Notes under the pieces: model-generated
What the model saw: the letters and a program-made list of their open reading frames with translations, nothing else
The model's database searches: none
Told to the model about the DNA's origin: nothing
Shown here: positions 43,000 to 52,188 of the stretch, piece after piece
How the letters are laid out: every line of letters starts with the position of its first letter
How positions within the stretch are numbered: the first letter of the stretch is position 1
Assembly: GCA_965224275.1 (NCBI GenBank)
Contig: CBDCYR010000005.1
Span: 558,001 to 622,000 of the forward strand
Source of the DNA: CAUZWH01 sp965224275
GTDB lineage: Bacteria; Pseudomonadota; Alphaproteobacteria; SHVV01
Length of the DNA stretch: 64,000 nt
Direction: 5' to 3'
Made by a program: the position numbers and the translations under genes

Positions 43000-43512
43000 A
43001 TGGCCACGATCGCCGGCCTGTGGCAGCGGTTTCTTTCGCTGCTGGCCGCGATCGTCGGCCTGTCGCTGCTGTTCGCGATGGTTGCGGTTTCCGCCGACGT
43101 GGTCGGGCGCTACTTCCTAGCTGCGCCGATCGGTTGGGTTCTGGAGCTGACCGAATATATCCTGCTTTATACGCCGTTCCTCGGCATGGCGTGGCTGGTG
43201 CGCCGTGCCGAAGGCCATGTGCGCATCGACGTTCTGGTGACCGCGCTGTCGCCGCGTACCCAGATCGCGCTCAATATCGTGGTCGCCGGGGTCGCGGCAG
43301 TGGCCTGTGCCGCCGCCTCCTATTACGCCGGCCTCACCACCTGGGATCACTATGTCCGGGCGGTCGAGACCTATGGCATCTACCCGATTCCGAAATGGCT
43401 GTTGCTGATCGTGATCGCCGTCGGCTTCGGCCTCACCGCCATCGAGTTCGTCCGCAAGGCGTTCGATCACTTGATCGAGTGGCGCGGCTGGTCGGACGAG
43501 GCTGAGGCGTAG
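43000..43512 (+). CDS. dctQ: TRAP transporter small permease subunit (DctQ)
   Basis: A 170-residue membrane protein with four hydrophobic helices, matching DctQ: VSADVVGRYFLAAPIGWVLE, then LTEYILLYTPFLGMAWLVRR and EGHVRIDVLVTALSPRTQIA. It is needed with DctM for transport. It starts 55 bp after dctP. The gene order dctM-dctP-dctQ differs from the common dctP-dctQ-dctM order; all three are on the same strand and probably one transcript. The duplicated gene-start segment follows 107 bp downstream. Confidence 0.92.
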   Translation: MATIAGLWQRFLSLLAAIVGLSLLFAMVAVSADVVGRYFLAAPIGWVLELTEYILLYTPFLGMAWLVRRAEGHVRIDVLVTALSPRTQIALNIVVAGVAAVACAAASYYAGLTTWDHYVRAVETYGIYPIPKWLLLIVIAVGFGLTAIEFVRKAFDHLIEWRGWSDEAEA

Positions 43513-43618
43513 CGATACGGCGCCGCGGGGCGGCCGATGCGGGTTTCCGGGGAGGCGATTAGCGAGGCTCGAGGCGCATTGTAGAACGCGCCCTAATGCC
43601 TCGGCTCAATGTCTCGAA

Positions 43619-43771
43619 TTATGGACTAGAAACGTGCGCGCGTTGCCTGGACGCGCATTGACCGTCTGCATGTGCCGTCTCCTTCGGATAGGTGGTTGCG
43701 AACGGCGGAGACCCCCTCCGGGGATTCCATCCGCCACCTCCTCACGGCCCGCCTCTCCCTCTTCTCGGCGC
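43619..43771. repeat. Duplicated gene-start segment, copy B, with truncated gene start
   Basis: It matches 38432-38583. On the minus strand it encodes QTVNARPGNARTFLVHNSRH, the first 15 codons of the 106-residue protein, then diverges and stops. So a leader and start codon are present without the rest of the gene. Confidence 0.8.
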
Positions 43772-44115
43772 GCCCACGGTTCGAGGGGCGAACGCCGTCC
43801 GGGCAAGGACGGCGTTGTCTGGCGAGCTCGACGACATTCTCGCGGCAGCGGGAACACGCTCGTCGTCGCTGCCGGCGTCTTCGCATGGCGCGGCGCTGTC
43901 AGCGCAGCTGTGCGCTACGATCGAGACCCACGGCAAGGACCGCCATGTCGCGCGCTACCGGCTGGCGAACGACCCGTGAGGCGCGGACGGGCCGGGAAGG
44001 CCAACACCGCGCAAGGAAGAGCGGAGGGCGGTGCAGGCCCGCCGAGTCTCGGTGTCCGTCCGGACCATCACAGTTCAACGGAACAGATGCACCCGGAATC
44101 CGGGCGCTGGGCGTC
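43772..44115. other. Unassigned stretch
   Basis: About 340 bp. One plus-strand frame ends at 43979 with ALSAQLCATIETHGKDRHVA followed by RYRLANDP, which looks protein-like but has no start of its own and no family I recognise. It is probably the tail of a lost gene joined to the copy B segment. Confidence 0.35.
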
Positions 44116-44372
44116 TCAACGAATTATCGCGTCGACGTAATCAAACTCCTGCGCTTCGGCAACGGCCCGATGTGTGATTTTGCCATCGTAGACGTTTAAG
44201 CCGTTTATGGGGTGTGGGTCGTCCGCGAGAGCTTTTCTCCATCCCTTGTCGGCAACGGTCGTAACGACGGGCAAAGTGACGTGGTTTAGCGCATACGCAG
44301 AAGTCTTGGGGACTGCTCCCGGCATGTTTGCGACGCAGTAGTGGATGACGTCGTCACCGTTGATCGGCACGA
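44116..44372 (-). pseudogene. C-terminal remnant of alanine dehydrogenase
   Basis: About 84 codons: DDVIHYCVANMPGAVPKTSA, then YALNHVTLPVVTTVADKGWR, PHPINGLNVYDGKITHRAVA. The HYCVANMPGAVPxTS block is diagnostic for alanine dehydrogenase. The first 280 or so residues are missing. The cut lies against the IS6-family stub at 44395, which probably removed the rest. Confidence 0.85.
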
Positions 44373-44394
44373 ACACCTCGTCCAGATGCCGACG

Positions 44395-44622
44395 CTACTG
44401 TGAGTATGACCGATGATGAATGCGCCGCTTCCTGATCTCTGCGGCGAACACCGGCCCAAACCGGTTCCACCAGTACCGCACCGTCTCGTGGTAGATATCG
44501 ATACCTCGTTCGAACAGGAGGTCTTCGACCTGCCGCAGTGACAGCGGATACCGGATGTACAACATCACCGCGAGGCGTATTACCTCGGGGGAACTGTTAA
44601 AATATCGGAAGGGATTTCGCAT
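44395..44622 (-). pseudogene. IS6-family transposase N-terminal fragment
   Basis: About 75 codons starting MRNPFRYFNSSPEVIRLAVM, with MLYIRYPLSLRQVEDLLFER and HETVRYWWNRFGPVFAAEIR. This is the N-terminal helix-turn-helix part of IS6/IS26-type transposases (full length about 235). The DDE catalytic domain is gone. It abuts the alanine dehydrogenase remnant, consistent with IS6-driven deletion. Confidence 0.88.
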
Positions 44623-44631
44623 CAGTTGAGG

Positions 44632-45069
44632 CTACGGACCCCTTCTTCCCGGCTCAAACCGATTTACTCTGACAAAGCCTTCGCGGGCAGTCACGATGGG
44701 AATGCCTTCGACTTCTCCGAGGGCGAGTATGTGTTTCTTGTCGCCGGAGACGATCAAGTCGGCCCTCCCAGCGATTGCCGCGGCCAGAATCGGGTTATCC
44801 TTAGGATCGGGGGACAGGTTCACCGCCGGTGGGTCGTCAAGGATAAGAGCGCGCGTGCCAATGTTCTCGACAATGGCTTTCGCTTCATCCGCGTCGAGAA
44901 ACCTCTGCAAACGGGGCCGGACGAGAACATCGGCCATCTCGGCGATTTGTACGGTGGACGTTACGAGTTCAATCTCGCCACGCAGCCATGCCTGATACAG
45001 CCTGTCCGGCGGGGTGCCCTTGGTTATAAGGGCGCCGATCAGGATGTTGGTATCAAGAACGACCCGCAC
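44632..45069 (-). CDS. PIN-domain toxin of a type II toxin-antitoxin pair
   Basis: A 145-residue PIN-family ribonuclease: MRVVLDTNILIGALITKG carries the first catalytic aspartate, PRLQRFLDADEAKAIVE the middle, and DPKDNPILAAAIAGRADLIV with SGDKKHILAL the last acidic residues. All expected acids are there. It begins inside the end of the antitoxin gene (17-bp overlap), the usual antitoxin-first order. Toxins of this group cleave RNA when the antitoxin is lost and often stabilise islands. Confidence 0.9.
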   Translation of the reverse strand: MRVVLDTNILIGALITKGTPPDRLYQAWLRGEIELVTSTVQIAEMADVLVRPRLQRFLDADEAKAIVENIGTRALILDDPPAVNLSPDPKDNPILAAAIAGRADLIVSGDKKHILALGEVEGIPIVTAREGFVRVNRFEPGRRGP

Positions 45070-45289
45070 GCGCGGTGTCCACCTCCGCGTCGATCAGGTC
45101 GATGATTTCCCGCTGGTCATATCCGGCATTGCGGTCCTTGACCCGGCGAACGGTGAGATCCAACACGCGACGGCGCACGGCTTCATCGACGAAGCGGGAC
45201 AAGTCACCCTTCTTGCCGCCGGTGCGCGCGAGAAAGGTGCGGACCGCTCGGTCCGTCTCTTCAGAGATGGAGAGGTTCCATCGGGTCAT
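45053..45289 (-). CDS. CopG/RHH antitoxin partner
   Basis: A 78-residue protein: WNLSISEETDRAVRTFLART forms the beta-strand and first helix and KGDLSRFVDEAVRRRVLDLT the second of a ribbon-helix-helix fold. The C-terminus (YDQREIIDLIDAEVDTARAG) would bind the toxin. The start is the ATG at 45289, with GGAG upstream. It overlaps the toxin gene and probably represses the pair. Confidence 0.88.
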   Translation of the reverse strand: MTRWNLSISEETDRAVRTFLARTGGKKGDLSRFVDEAVRRRVLDLTVRRVKDRNAGYDQREIIDLIDAEVDTARAGRS

Positions 45290-45411
45290 GGGAAAATTCT
45301 CCGGGCATATGCGCATAGACAGCTATGCCCCCGATTTACCGCCTATCGATCCGTGCCGTCAATTTCTTACTTGCAGGGTACGTCCGCGCTTTTACCGGGG
45401 AGCGGGCATCA

Positions 45412-46626
45412 TCACATGGTGCCGGTCTTGTTCTTGTACACATTGCCGAGAATGTCGGCTCCGATGCTGGCGGCGACCTTGGCGGCGGCGGCATCGACCG
45501 AATCGCGCGCCAGATGGGCATAGCGCGCCGTGGTCTCGATCCGCGCATGGCCGAGCAGCTTGCCGATCATGGGCAGACTCTCACCCAGCGCCAGGGCACG
45601 AGAGGCAAAGCTGTGGCGCAAGTCATGCAGGCGCACATCCTCCAGCCCGGCCCGCGCCCGGACGATCTGCCATGAAGGGCTGATATCGCTCAGGCGCGTG
45701 CCCCCGGTGCGCCCGGGAACGACCCAGGGACTGCCCGCAACCCGTGGCAGGCCGGCGAGCACCCTCACCGCCTCCGGCGACAGCGGAATTGTCCGCGCGC
45801 CCGTCTTGCTTTCCGCGAGCCGAAGCGCGCCCGCCGCCAGGCCCACCTCCTCCCAGCGCAGCGTCAGGATCTCGTTGCGCCGGCACCCGGTCAGCATCAG
45901 CAGCCGCAGCGCCGCAGCGGCCTGGGCCGGAATGACGCCTTCGGCTTGCGCCTCGCTCAACACCCGCCCCAGCCGGCGGAACTCCTCCCCGGTCAGAAAG
46001 CGCTCGCGCGGCGCCTCCTTGTACATGACCGCGTACCGGCACGGGTTATTGCTCCCCTCCGGAACAAGACCCCAGTCCGTGGCCTTGTTGAACATCCGCG
46101 ACAGGCACCTGATCGCCATGTTCGCCATATAGGGTGTATCGCGGAGCTTGTAATGCAACCCGGTGACCTGCTCGCGGCCCAGCGCCAGGATGGGCACCTT
46201 GCCGAAGGCCGGCACGATGTACCTGTCGATCGCCTGGCCGTAGATTGCCGCCGTCGCCGGCTTGCAGTGCACCGCCACATGCTCTTCCAGATAGCGCGCC
46301 GCAAGCTCGCCCACCGTCGGCCCGCCCGCTGGCTTCTCGGGCACGGGCTCCTCGCCCGCCTTGATCCGCGCGATGATCAACGCCGCGCGGCGGCGCGCCT
46401 CCTCGGCGGTGAGGATACCGTGACGCCCCACCGTCAGCCGCGTCGCCGCACCCCCGGCCTTGGTCTGCACCACGTAGTACTTGCTCCCCGACGGGTAGAC
46501 ACGCACACCGAAGCCGATCATATCATGATGCAATAATTCTCCCGCATCGCCATGGCTGCGCAGGGACGCGCAGGGGTACGATAAAATAGCGGTTTTCCTA
46601 TCTTTATAGAAGGATTCCGCTGCCAT
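45412..46626 (-). CDS. Tyrosine-type site-specific integrase 1
   Basis: A 404-residue phage/ICE-type integrase. The DUF4102-like arm-binding part has MIGFGVRVYPSGSKYYVVQT and the core-binding domain runs about 95-190. The catalytic domain has the arginine in LTGCRRNEILTLRW, H-x-x-R in LHDLRHSFAS, and HARIETTARYAHLARD with the second histidine and nucleophile tyrosine. All are present. The start at 46626 gives a normal length. It is 115 bp from, and divergent to, the related integrase 2. No tRNA or attachment repeat is recognisable beside it. Confidence 0.93.
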   Translation of the reverse strand: MAAESFYKDRKTAILSYPCASLRSHGDAGELLHHDMIGFGVRVYPSGSKYYVVQTKAGGAATRLTVGRHGILTAEEARRRAALIIARIKAGEEPVPEKPAGGPTVGELAARYLEEHVAVHCKPATAAIYGQAIDRYIVPAFGKVPILALGREQVTGLHYKLRDTPYMANMAIRCLSRMFNKATDWGLVPEGSNNPCRYAVMYKEAPRERFLTGEEFRRLGRVLSEAQAEGVIPAQAAAALRLLMLTGCRRNEILTLRWEEVGLAAGALRLAESKTGARTIPLSPEAVRVLAGLPRVAGSPWVVPGRTGGTRLSDISPSWQIVRARAGLEDVRLHDLRHSFASRALALGESLPMIGKLLGHARIETTARYAHLARDSVDAAAAKVAASIGADILGNVYKNKTGTM

Positions 46627-46741
46627 TTCCCGCTTGCGCCTCCGCCAGGGACGCGCCATGATGCGCCCCAAGTTGAGGGCGGTCGCTTGCATGGTGCTTA
46701 CGGACCGTCCGAGCAGCAGAACGAGGATAGCCGGGAACGCA

Positions 46742-47929
46742 ATGCCGAGACGCCAGGAACGGGTTATCACCAAACGCACCGTCGACGCGTTGTCCGTCGA
46801 GCATCGCGACGCCGTATTCTGGGACCGGGACCTCCCCGGCTTCGGCATCAGGGTCTATCCCTCGGGCCTGAAGAAATACGTCGTCCAGTCACGCGGCCCC
46901 GGCGGGTCGAAGAGGGCGACGCTTGGACGGCACGGCAAACTCACCGCCGACGAGGCGCGGCGCCGGGCGGCGGAGGCCATCGACCGCATCAAGCGGGGCG
47001 AGGACCCGATTCCTCCTCCGCCGGAGCCCGAGCCGGCGATGGCCGTTCTCGCCGAGCGCTACATGCGCGACTACGTGCCCTCGCACTGCAGGGCGTCGAG
47101 CGCAGAGGTCTACCGGCGGGCGCTCGACAACCACATCCTGCCGGCGCTGGGCGAGATGCGTGTGGGCGCGGTCGGGCGCGAACAGGTTATGGAACTGCAT
47201 TACGCGATGCGCGGCGCGCCCCATGCGGCCAACGCGGTGCTGAAGGTCGTGGCCAAGATGCTGTCGCTGGCCGTCGAATGGGGCCTGCGGGAGCACGGGC
47301 CGAACCCATGCCGGGCGGTGCGCAAGTACCGGACGCACCCGCGCGAGCGGTTCCTGACCGACGAGGAGTATTGCCGGCTCGGCCGGGCGGTGGACGAACT
47401 GGAGGCGAAGGGGAAGGTGTCGGAGCACGCGGCGGCGGCGATCCGGCTGCTGGTGCTGACCGGGTGCCGGCGCAACGAGGTGCTGGAGCTCAGGTGGGAC
47501 GACATCGACCGGACGGCGGGGGAGCTGCGGCTGCGCGACGGCAAGACCGGCGCGCGCATGGTGCCGCTGACACCCGCCGTGGCCGGCGTGCTGGAAGATA
47601 TTCCCCGGGTTCCGGACAACCCGTGGGTGATCGCCGGGCAGAAGCCGGGCGCGCGCATGACCAACGTCAACGATCCGTGGCTGGTCGTGCGTGCCCGGGC
47701 CAGCCTGGAAGATGTACGTATCCATGACCTGCGTCATTCCTGGGCGAGCCGTGCGCTGGCGCTGGGCGAGAGCCTGAGCATGATCGGGCAGCTGCTGGGC
47801 CACAACAGGATCGAGACCACCGCGCGCTACGCGCATCTCGCGCGCGACACCGAGAAGGCCTCGGCGGCCAAGATCGGCGGCAGCATCGGCGCCGACATCC
47901 TGCCGGCGGACGGCGCGGAGGCGGCGTAA
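46742..47929 (+). CDS. Tyrosine-type site-specific integrase 2
   Basis: A 395-residue integrase closely related to integrase 1 (both share LGRHG, GCRRNEVL/GCRRNEIL and GESL(S/P)MI blocks). The arm-binding part DLPGFGIRVYPSGLKKYVVQ is complete, and the catalytic set R (GCRRNEVLELRW), HDLRHSWASR and HNRIETTARYAHLARD is intact. I chose the ATG at 46742 (MPRRQERVITKRTVDAL), which is the standard start for the family. Its 3' end lies 33 bp before IS21-family element B. Confidence 0.93.
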   Translation: MPRRQERVITKRTVDALSVEHRDAVFWDRDLPGFGIRVYPSGLKKYVVQSRGPGGSKRATLGRHGKLTADEARRRAAEAIDRIKRGEDPIPPPPEPEPAMAVLAERYMRDYVPSHCRASSAEVYRRALDNHILPALGEMRVGAVGREQVMELHYAMRGAPHAANAVLKVVAKMLSLAVEWGLREHGPNPCRAVRKYRTHPRERFLTDEEYCRLGRAVDELEAKGKVSEHAAAAIRLLVLTGCRRNEVLELRWDDIDRTAGELRLRDGKTGARMVPLTPAVAGVLEDIPRVPDNPWVIAGQKPGARMTNVNDPWLVVRARASLEDVRIHDLRHSWASRALALGESLSMIGQLLGHNRIETTARYAHLARDTEKASAAKIGGSIGADILPADGAEAA

Positions 47930-48114
47930 TGGCGAAACTGAACCGGCGTTCGATCTCCCGCGTGCGGAATCTCACGAAAGTAGCCACCAATTCTCACGCA
48001 AAGTAGCCACCCGTTCTCACCAAAGTAGCCACCCCTTCGGGGCGGCAGGTTTTGGTGCGACTGAGGGTGCCGTCCTACCTCTCGGATTTTCGCGATTGGT
48101 CCGAGGGGGATGCG

Positions 48115-49644
48115 ATGGCACGGGGAAGGTTGGCGATGAGAAAGGTGAAGAAGATTCTTGCGTTTCATTTCGACGAGGGCCGCAGCGCCCGCGCGATCGC
48201 GATCCATTGCGGTCTTGCACGGCGCTCGGTGGCGCAGACCCTGGAGCGGTTCGCCGCCTGCGGGCTAAGCTGGCTGGAGGCCCGCGACCTGGACGAGGAG
48301 GTCCTGGAGGCGGCGCTCTATCGGATATCCCGGGCTTCGGATTGGCCGGAGGTGGACTGGGCGAAGGTCGAGAAAGACCTGTCCGGCCGCGGCATGACGC
48401 TGATGCTGCTGTGGGAGGAATGGCGCGAGACGCATCCCGACGGGATGAGCTATCCGACCTGGTGCCGCCGGTTCCGGGAATGGCGGCCGCGCCGGGACGT
48501 GACGATGCGCCAGAACCGCCGTCCCGGCGAGCGTCTGTTCGTCGATTACGCCGGCATGACGGCTCCACTCCTGGTCGAGGGGGTCGAGCACGAGGCGCAG
48601 CTGTTCGTGGCCTCGATGGGGGTGTCGGGGCGGCTCTACGCCGAGGCGACGCTGACCCAGAAGATCGAGGACTGGTGCGCCTCGCACGTGCGCTGCTTCG
48701 AGGACATGGGCTGGGCGCCGCAGTTGGTGGTTCCGGACAACATCAAGCCGGCGGTGACGCAGCCATCGCGCTACGAGCCGGTCCTGAACGAGACCTACGC
48801 CGATCTGCTCGAACATTACGGCGTCCAGGGCCTGCCGGCGCGGGTCCGGCGCCCGCGCGACAAGGGACTCGTCGAACAAGGAGTGCTTCACGTTGAGCGC
48901 AGGATCCTGGCGCCGCTGCGCAACCATGTCTTCCATGATCTGGCGTCGCTGAACCGGGCGATCGCCGCCCGGGTCCGGAAGATCAACGAGCGCCCCTATG
49001 CCGATGGCACGGGCGAGAACCGCCACAGCCGGTTCGAGAGCGTCGATCTCCCCCACATGCGGCCCCTGCCGGACCGGCGCTGGCAGCGCACGCAGTGGCG
49101 CCAGAACACGGTCCACCCCGATTACCACATCGCCGTCGAGCGGCACTTCTACTCGGTGCCCTACCAGTATGTCGGCAAGGAGGTCGATGTGCGGCTGCGC
49201 GGATCGGTGATCGACGTCTTCCACCGGGGCCGGCAGATCGCCGGCCATCTCCGCAGCCAGGCCAAGGGCCGCGCCACTACGCTCAGGGAACACCAGCCCC
49301 GGGCGCACCAGCGCGCCGGCGTCGAGGACACCCGCACCCGGCTGGAGCAGAAGGCCCGGGATATCGGCCCCCATGTCCACGCCTTCGTCACCGCGATCAT
49401 GGAGCGCAACCCCAACCCGGAGTTCGGCTTCCGCTCCTGCTACGGCGTTCTCCGGCTGGCCGGCGGCCACGAGCCGGAACGCCTCGACGCCGCCTGCCGC
49501 TATGCCCTGGAACTCGGCACCCGAACCTGGCGCGGTCTCGACAACATCCTGCGCACCGGCGCCGATCGCGCTGCCGCCGAGCCGGAGCTCGAGACCATGC
49601 CGATCGATCATCCCAACATCCGAGGACCGGAGGCCTACAAATGA
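48115..49644 (+). CDS. istA: IS21-family transposase IstA (element B)
   Basis: A 509-residue IstA of normal length. The helix-turn-helix KILAFHFDEGRSARAIAIHC begins near residue 11. The rve domain has the first aspartate in ERLFVDYAGMTAPLLVEG, the second in PQLVVPDNIKPAVTQP and the glutamate in KGLVEQGVLHVERRIL. The start at ATG 48115 (MARGRLAMRKVKKIL) follows GAGGGGGAT. A four-base overlap couples it to istB. Confidence 0.92.
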   Translation: MARGRLAMRKVKKILAFHFDEGRSARAIAIHCGLARRSVAQTLERFAACGLSWLEARDLDEEVLEAALYRISRASDWPEVDWAKVEKDLSGRGMTLMLLWEEWRETHPDGMSYPTWCRRFREWRPRRDVTMRQNRRPGERLFVDYAGMTAPLLVEGVEHEAQLFVASMGVSGRLYAEATLTQKIEDWCASHVRCFEDMGWAPQLVVPDNIKPAVTQPSRYEPVLNETYADLLEHYGVQGLPARVRRPRDKGLVEQGVLHVERRILAPLRNHVFHDLASLNRAIAARVRKINERPYADGTGENRHSRFESVDLPHMRPLPDRRWQRTQWRQNTVHPDYHIAVERHFYSVPYQYVGKEVDVRLRGSVIDVFHRGRQIAGHLRSQAKGRATTLREHQPRAHQRAGVEDTRTRLEQKARDIGPHVHAFVTAIMERNPNPEFGFRSCYGVLRLAGGHEPERLDAACRYALELGTRTWRGLDNILRTGADRAAAEPELETMPIDHPNIRGPEAYK

Positions 49645-50402
49645 CCGACAATGCTGTCTCGCACCCATTGGCCCAGCGCATCGCATCACTGCGCCTGCCC
49701 GGCATGCTAGCCGCCTTCCTCGAGCAGATGGCGCGCCACGATCTCGGCGACATGCCGTTCGAGGACCGGCTCGCGCTGCTGATCGACCGAGAGATATCCG
49801 AACGCCGATCCAGGGCCCTCCAGCGGCGCCTCAAGAAGGCTCAGCTGCGCCACCAGGACGCCTGCTTCGAGGATATCAATCTGAGCCGCCCCCGCGGGCT
49901 CGACCGCAGCCTCATGCTCAGCCTCGGCGACTGCGCCTGGGTCCGCAATGCCGCCAATATCCTGATCACCGGCCCGTGCGGCACGGGCAAGAGTTGGATC
50001 GCTTGCGCGCTCGCTCACAAAGCCTGCCTTGAAGGCTGCCAGGCCCAGTACCAGCGCGTGCCACGGCTGCTCACCGAGCTGCGGATCGCCCATGGCGAGG
50101 GCACCATCCCCAAGCTCTATCGCGACCTCGGACGCATCGAGCTGCTCATCCTCGACGACTGGGGCCTGGCGCCCATCGATACGGCGCGGGCTCGCGACCT
50201 CCTCGAAATCCTCGACGACCGCGTCGGCCGGCGCTCGGTGGTGGTCACCAGTCAGTTGCCGGTCGCCGACTGGCACCGACAGCTCAACGATCCCACCCTC
50301 GCCGACGCCATTCTCGACCGCCTCGTCCATGGCGCCATCCGCATCGAGCTGCGCGGCAAGTCCATGCGCAACGACGACGCCGGCGCCGGAACCAAGGCAT
50401 GA
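49641..50402 (+). CDS. istB: IS21-family helper ATPase IstB (element B)
   Basis: A 253-residue IstB: Walker A LITGPCGTGKSWIACALAHK near residue 110 and Walker B LLILDDWGLAPIDTAR. It begins with the typical HPLAQRIASLRLPGMLAAFL. Sequence identity with the IstB of element A is low, so these are distinct IS21 lineages. It ends 337 bp before the right end; that stretch has terminal repeats and no gene. Confidence 0.93.
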   Translation: MTDNAVSHPLAQRIASLRLPGMLAAFLEQMARHDLGDMPFEDRLALLIDREISERRSRALQRRLKKAQLRHQDACFEDINLSRPRGLDRSLMLSLGDCAWVRNAANILITGPCGTGKSWIACALAHKACLEGCQAQYQRVPRLLTELRIAHGEGTIPKLYRDLGRIELLILDDWGLAPIDTARARDLLEILDDRVGRRSVVVTSQLPVADWHRQLNDPTLADAILDRLVHGAIRIELRGKSMRNDDAGAGTKA

Positions 50403-50739
50403 TCGCGGCAGGGAGCCGCGCTTCGCGCGGTAGAATCGTCACTCCGCTCCGGGGCGTCGGAGAAGCGGGACGGGTGGTGCGACAGCATGGTGCGCGCGCG
50501 CCGCTCCGACTCGTGGGGGGTCACGCGCCGCGCGCACACCATGCCCCTCGACCTTGCAGCAGGGCCTTCGCCGGTGGTATCGCTGAAGAGGAAATCGCGA
50601 AAGGAGAACTGCCGACAACAACGTGATCGCGTCGCTGCGCTCCGGGGTGGCCACCATGCTGAGAATGGGGTGGCTACTTTGGTGAGAATCGGTGGCTACG
50701 TTGATTGAGAATCGCCGGCTACTTTGGTGAGAATCGGCA

Positions 50740-51724
50740 TTGCCCTCGATCGTCGGATGCGGCCGCTTCTTGGCGTCCTCGATACACCGATCCATCAGCC
50801 ACGCGTTGATCTCGGCGTAGGAGCCGCCCCGCGGGATGGGCACGAACAGGCGGCCGCGGACGTCACCCACCTGCCTCTCGACCTGGCCCTTCTCCCAGCC
50901 CGCACCCGGAGTGCACGCCACCGGCTCCACCAGATGGTGGGAGCACAGCTCCAGAAAGCGCCGGTTGTAGGCGCGCTCCTTGCCCACGAAGACCATGCTC
51001 ACCGCCGTCTTCATGTTGTCGTAGATGCCCCGTCGGCAGACCCCGCCGAAGAAGTGGAAGGCCCGTTCGTGCGCCTCGAACACCATCTCCTGGCTCTCGC
51101 GCGGGAAGATCTGAACCAGCTGCATGCGGCTGTAGCAGAGCCGCATGTGCGCTGCCTTCACCTTGGTCGTCACACCCGACAGGCGCGCGTACTCGTGGCT
51201 CCAGTCGAACTGGTAGGCCTCGCCGGGATCGAAGCTCAGCGGCACAAAACCCTGCGACGGCGACAACAGCCGCCACCGCCGACGCCAGGTCCTGGCGTAG
51301 CGGCGCACCGCGTCGTAGCCGCCGCCATAACCCAGAGCCGCAAGGTCTTCATGAATCCGCAGCAGAGAAAAGCGGTCCCGGCGCGGCTTCTTCTCGTTGG
51401 CCTCAAGCCGGCGCTCCAACTCCTCCACCCACGGCCCCAGCTTCGGCAGCGGCTGGATCTTGCGCTCGTAGCTGTACGAGGTCTCATCGCCCCGTACCAC
51501 CTTGCGCACCGTGTTCTTCGAAACCCTCAAATCCCGGGCGATCTTCTTGATCGGAACGCCCTTCACCAGATGATCCCGACGGATCCGCGCAATCGTCTCC
51601 ACTACCAGCATCTCCCCCACCTCGTCTGTCCAAACAACAAGGTGTGTTCAAGAGCACAAAACCAGGGGGGTCAATTTTGGACGCCGATAACCCCCAATAG
51701 GGGGTCAATATTCCACGCCGAACA
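50740..51724 (-). mobile_element. IS21-family element C, truncated, with partial istA
   Basis: The IS21 right-hand start TGTTCGGCGTGGAATATTGA lies at 51724 (minus strand), and tandem end repeats around GGGGGTCAAT follow. The istA frame begins at 51620 (MGEMLVVETIARIRRDHLVK), has YQFDWSHEYARLSGVTTKVK, IYDNMKTAVSMVFVG and GWEKGQVERQVGDVR, and is cut after about 293 codons at the edge of element B, so istB and the other end are gone. It was inserted into the IS91-family transposase gene. A lineage distinct from A and B. Confidence 0.85.
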
Positions 51725-52185
51725 ACAGTGATGCCGAGCTCGCCACCGAGCCAGCGGGGATTGCGGCCGAACTCAAGCAGGGTCTGGGACGCGGCCTTGA
51801 AGAGCAGCCGGGAGATGAGAGCGGGATTGCCCTGAGCGACGGGGTTGAGGTCGTGGGGCAAGGTGAAGACGACGTGCCAGTAGCCGATGTCGAGCAGATC
51901 GGCGGACTGACGCTCGACCCATCTGGTTTGCGCGAGGGTCTGACACTTGGGGCAGTGACGGTTCCTGCATGATGCATATTGGATCGTCTCCGCCCCGCAG
52001 TGGTCACAATGCGCCTTGAACCCGCCGAGCACGGCGGTGCGGCAGTTCACCAGCGCATCCATGACCTTCTGTTGCTGGGCCGAGATCCGATGCGTGCCAC
52101 GGTAGGAATCGGCGCGCTCGCGCAGGATGTCCGCGACCTCCAGCGTCGGCCGGGTGGCCGACGCAGCGCAACTGGCATGAGACAC
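51725..52185 (-). pseudogene. IS91-family transposase, N-terminal part only
   Basis: About 153 codons: the family's zinc-binding region GGFKAHCDHCGAETIQYASC and RNRHCPKCQTLAQTRWVERQ, followed by LLDIGYWHVVFTLPHDLNPV and GELGITVV. IS91-family enzymes are rolling-circle (HUH/Y2) transposases. The catalytic HUH and tyrosine part is missing because element C interrupts it and everything beyond is absent. The start is the ATG at 52185, three bases after the recombinase gene stop. Confidence 0.9.
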
Positions 52186-52188
52186 CGG

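Larger units (their letters stand above)
47963..50739 (+). mobile_element. IS21-family element B (2777 bp)
   Basis: Both ends carry several copies of an AAAGTAGCCACC/TTCTCACC motif. The left end reads TGCGGAATCTCACGAAAG and the right, reversed, TGCCGATTCTCACCAAAG. It carries istA and istB in normal order. The flanks do not form a matching duplication: the left is the integrase 2 side and the right is a cut IS21-family element C. Confidence 0.8.
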
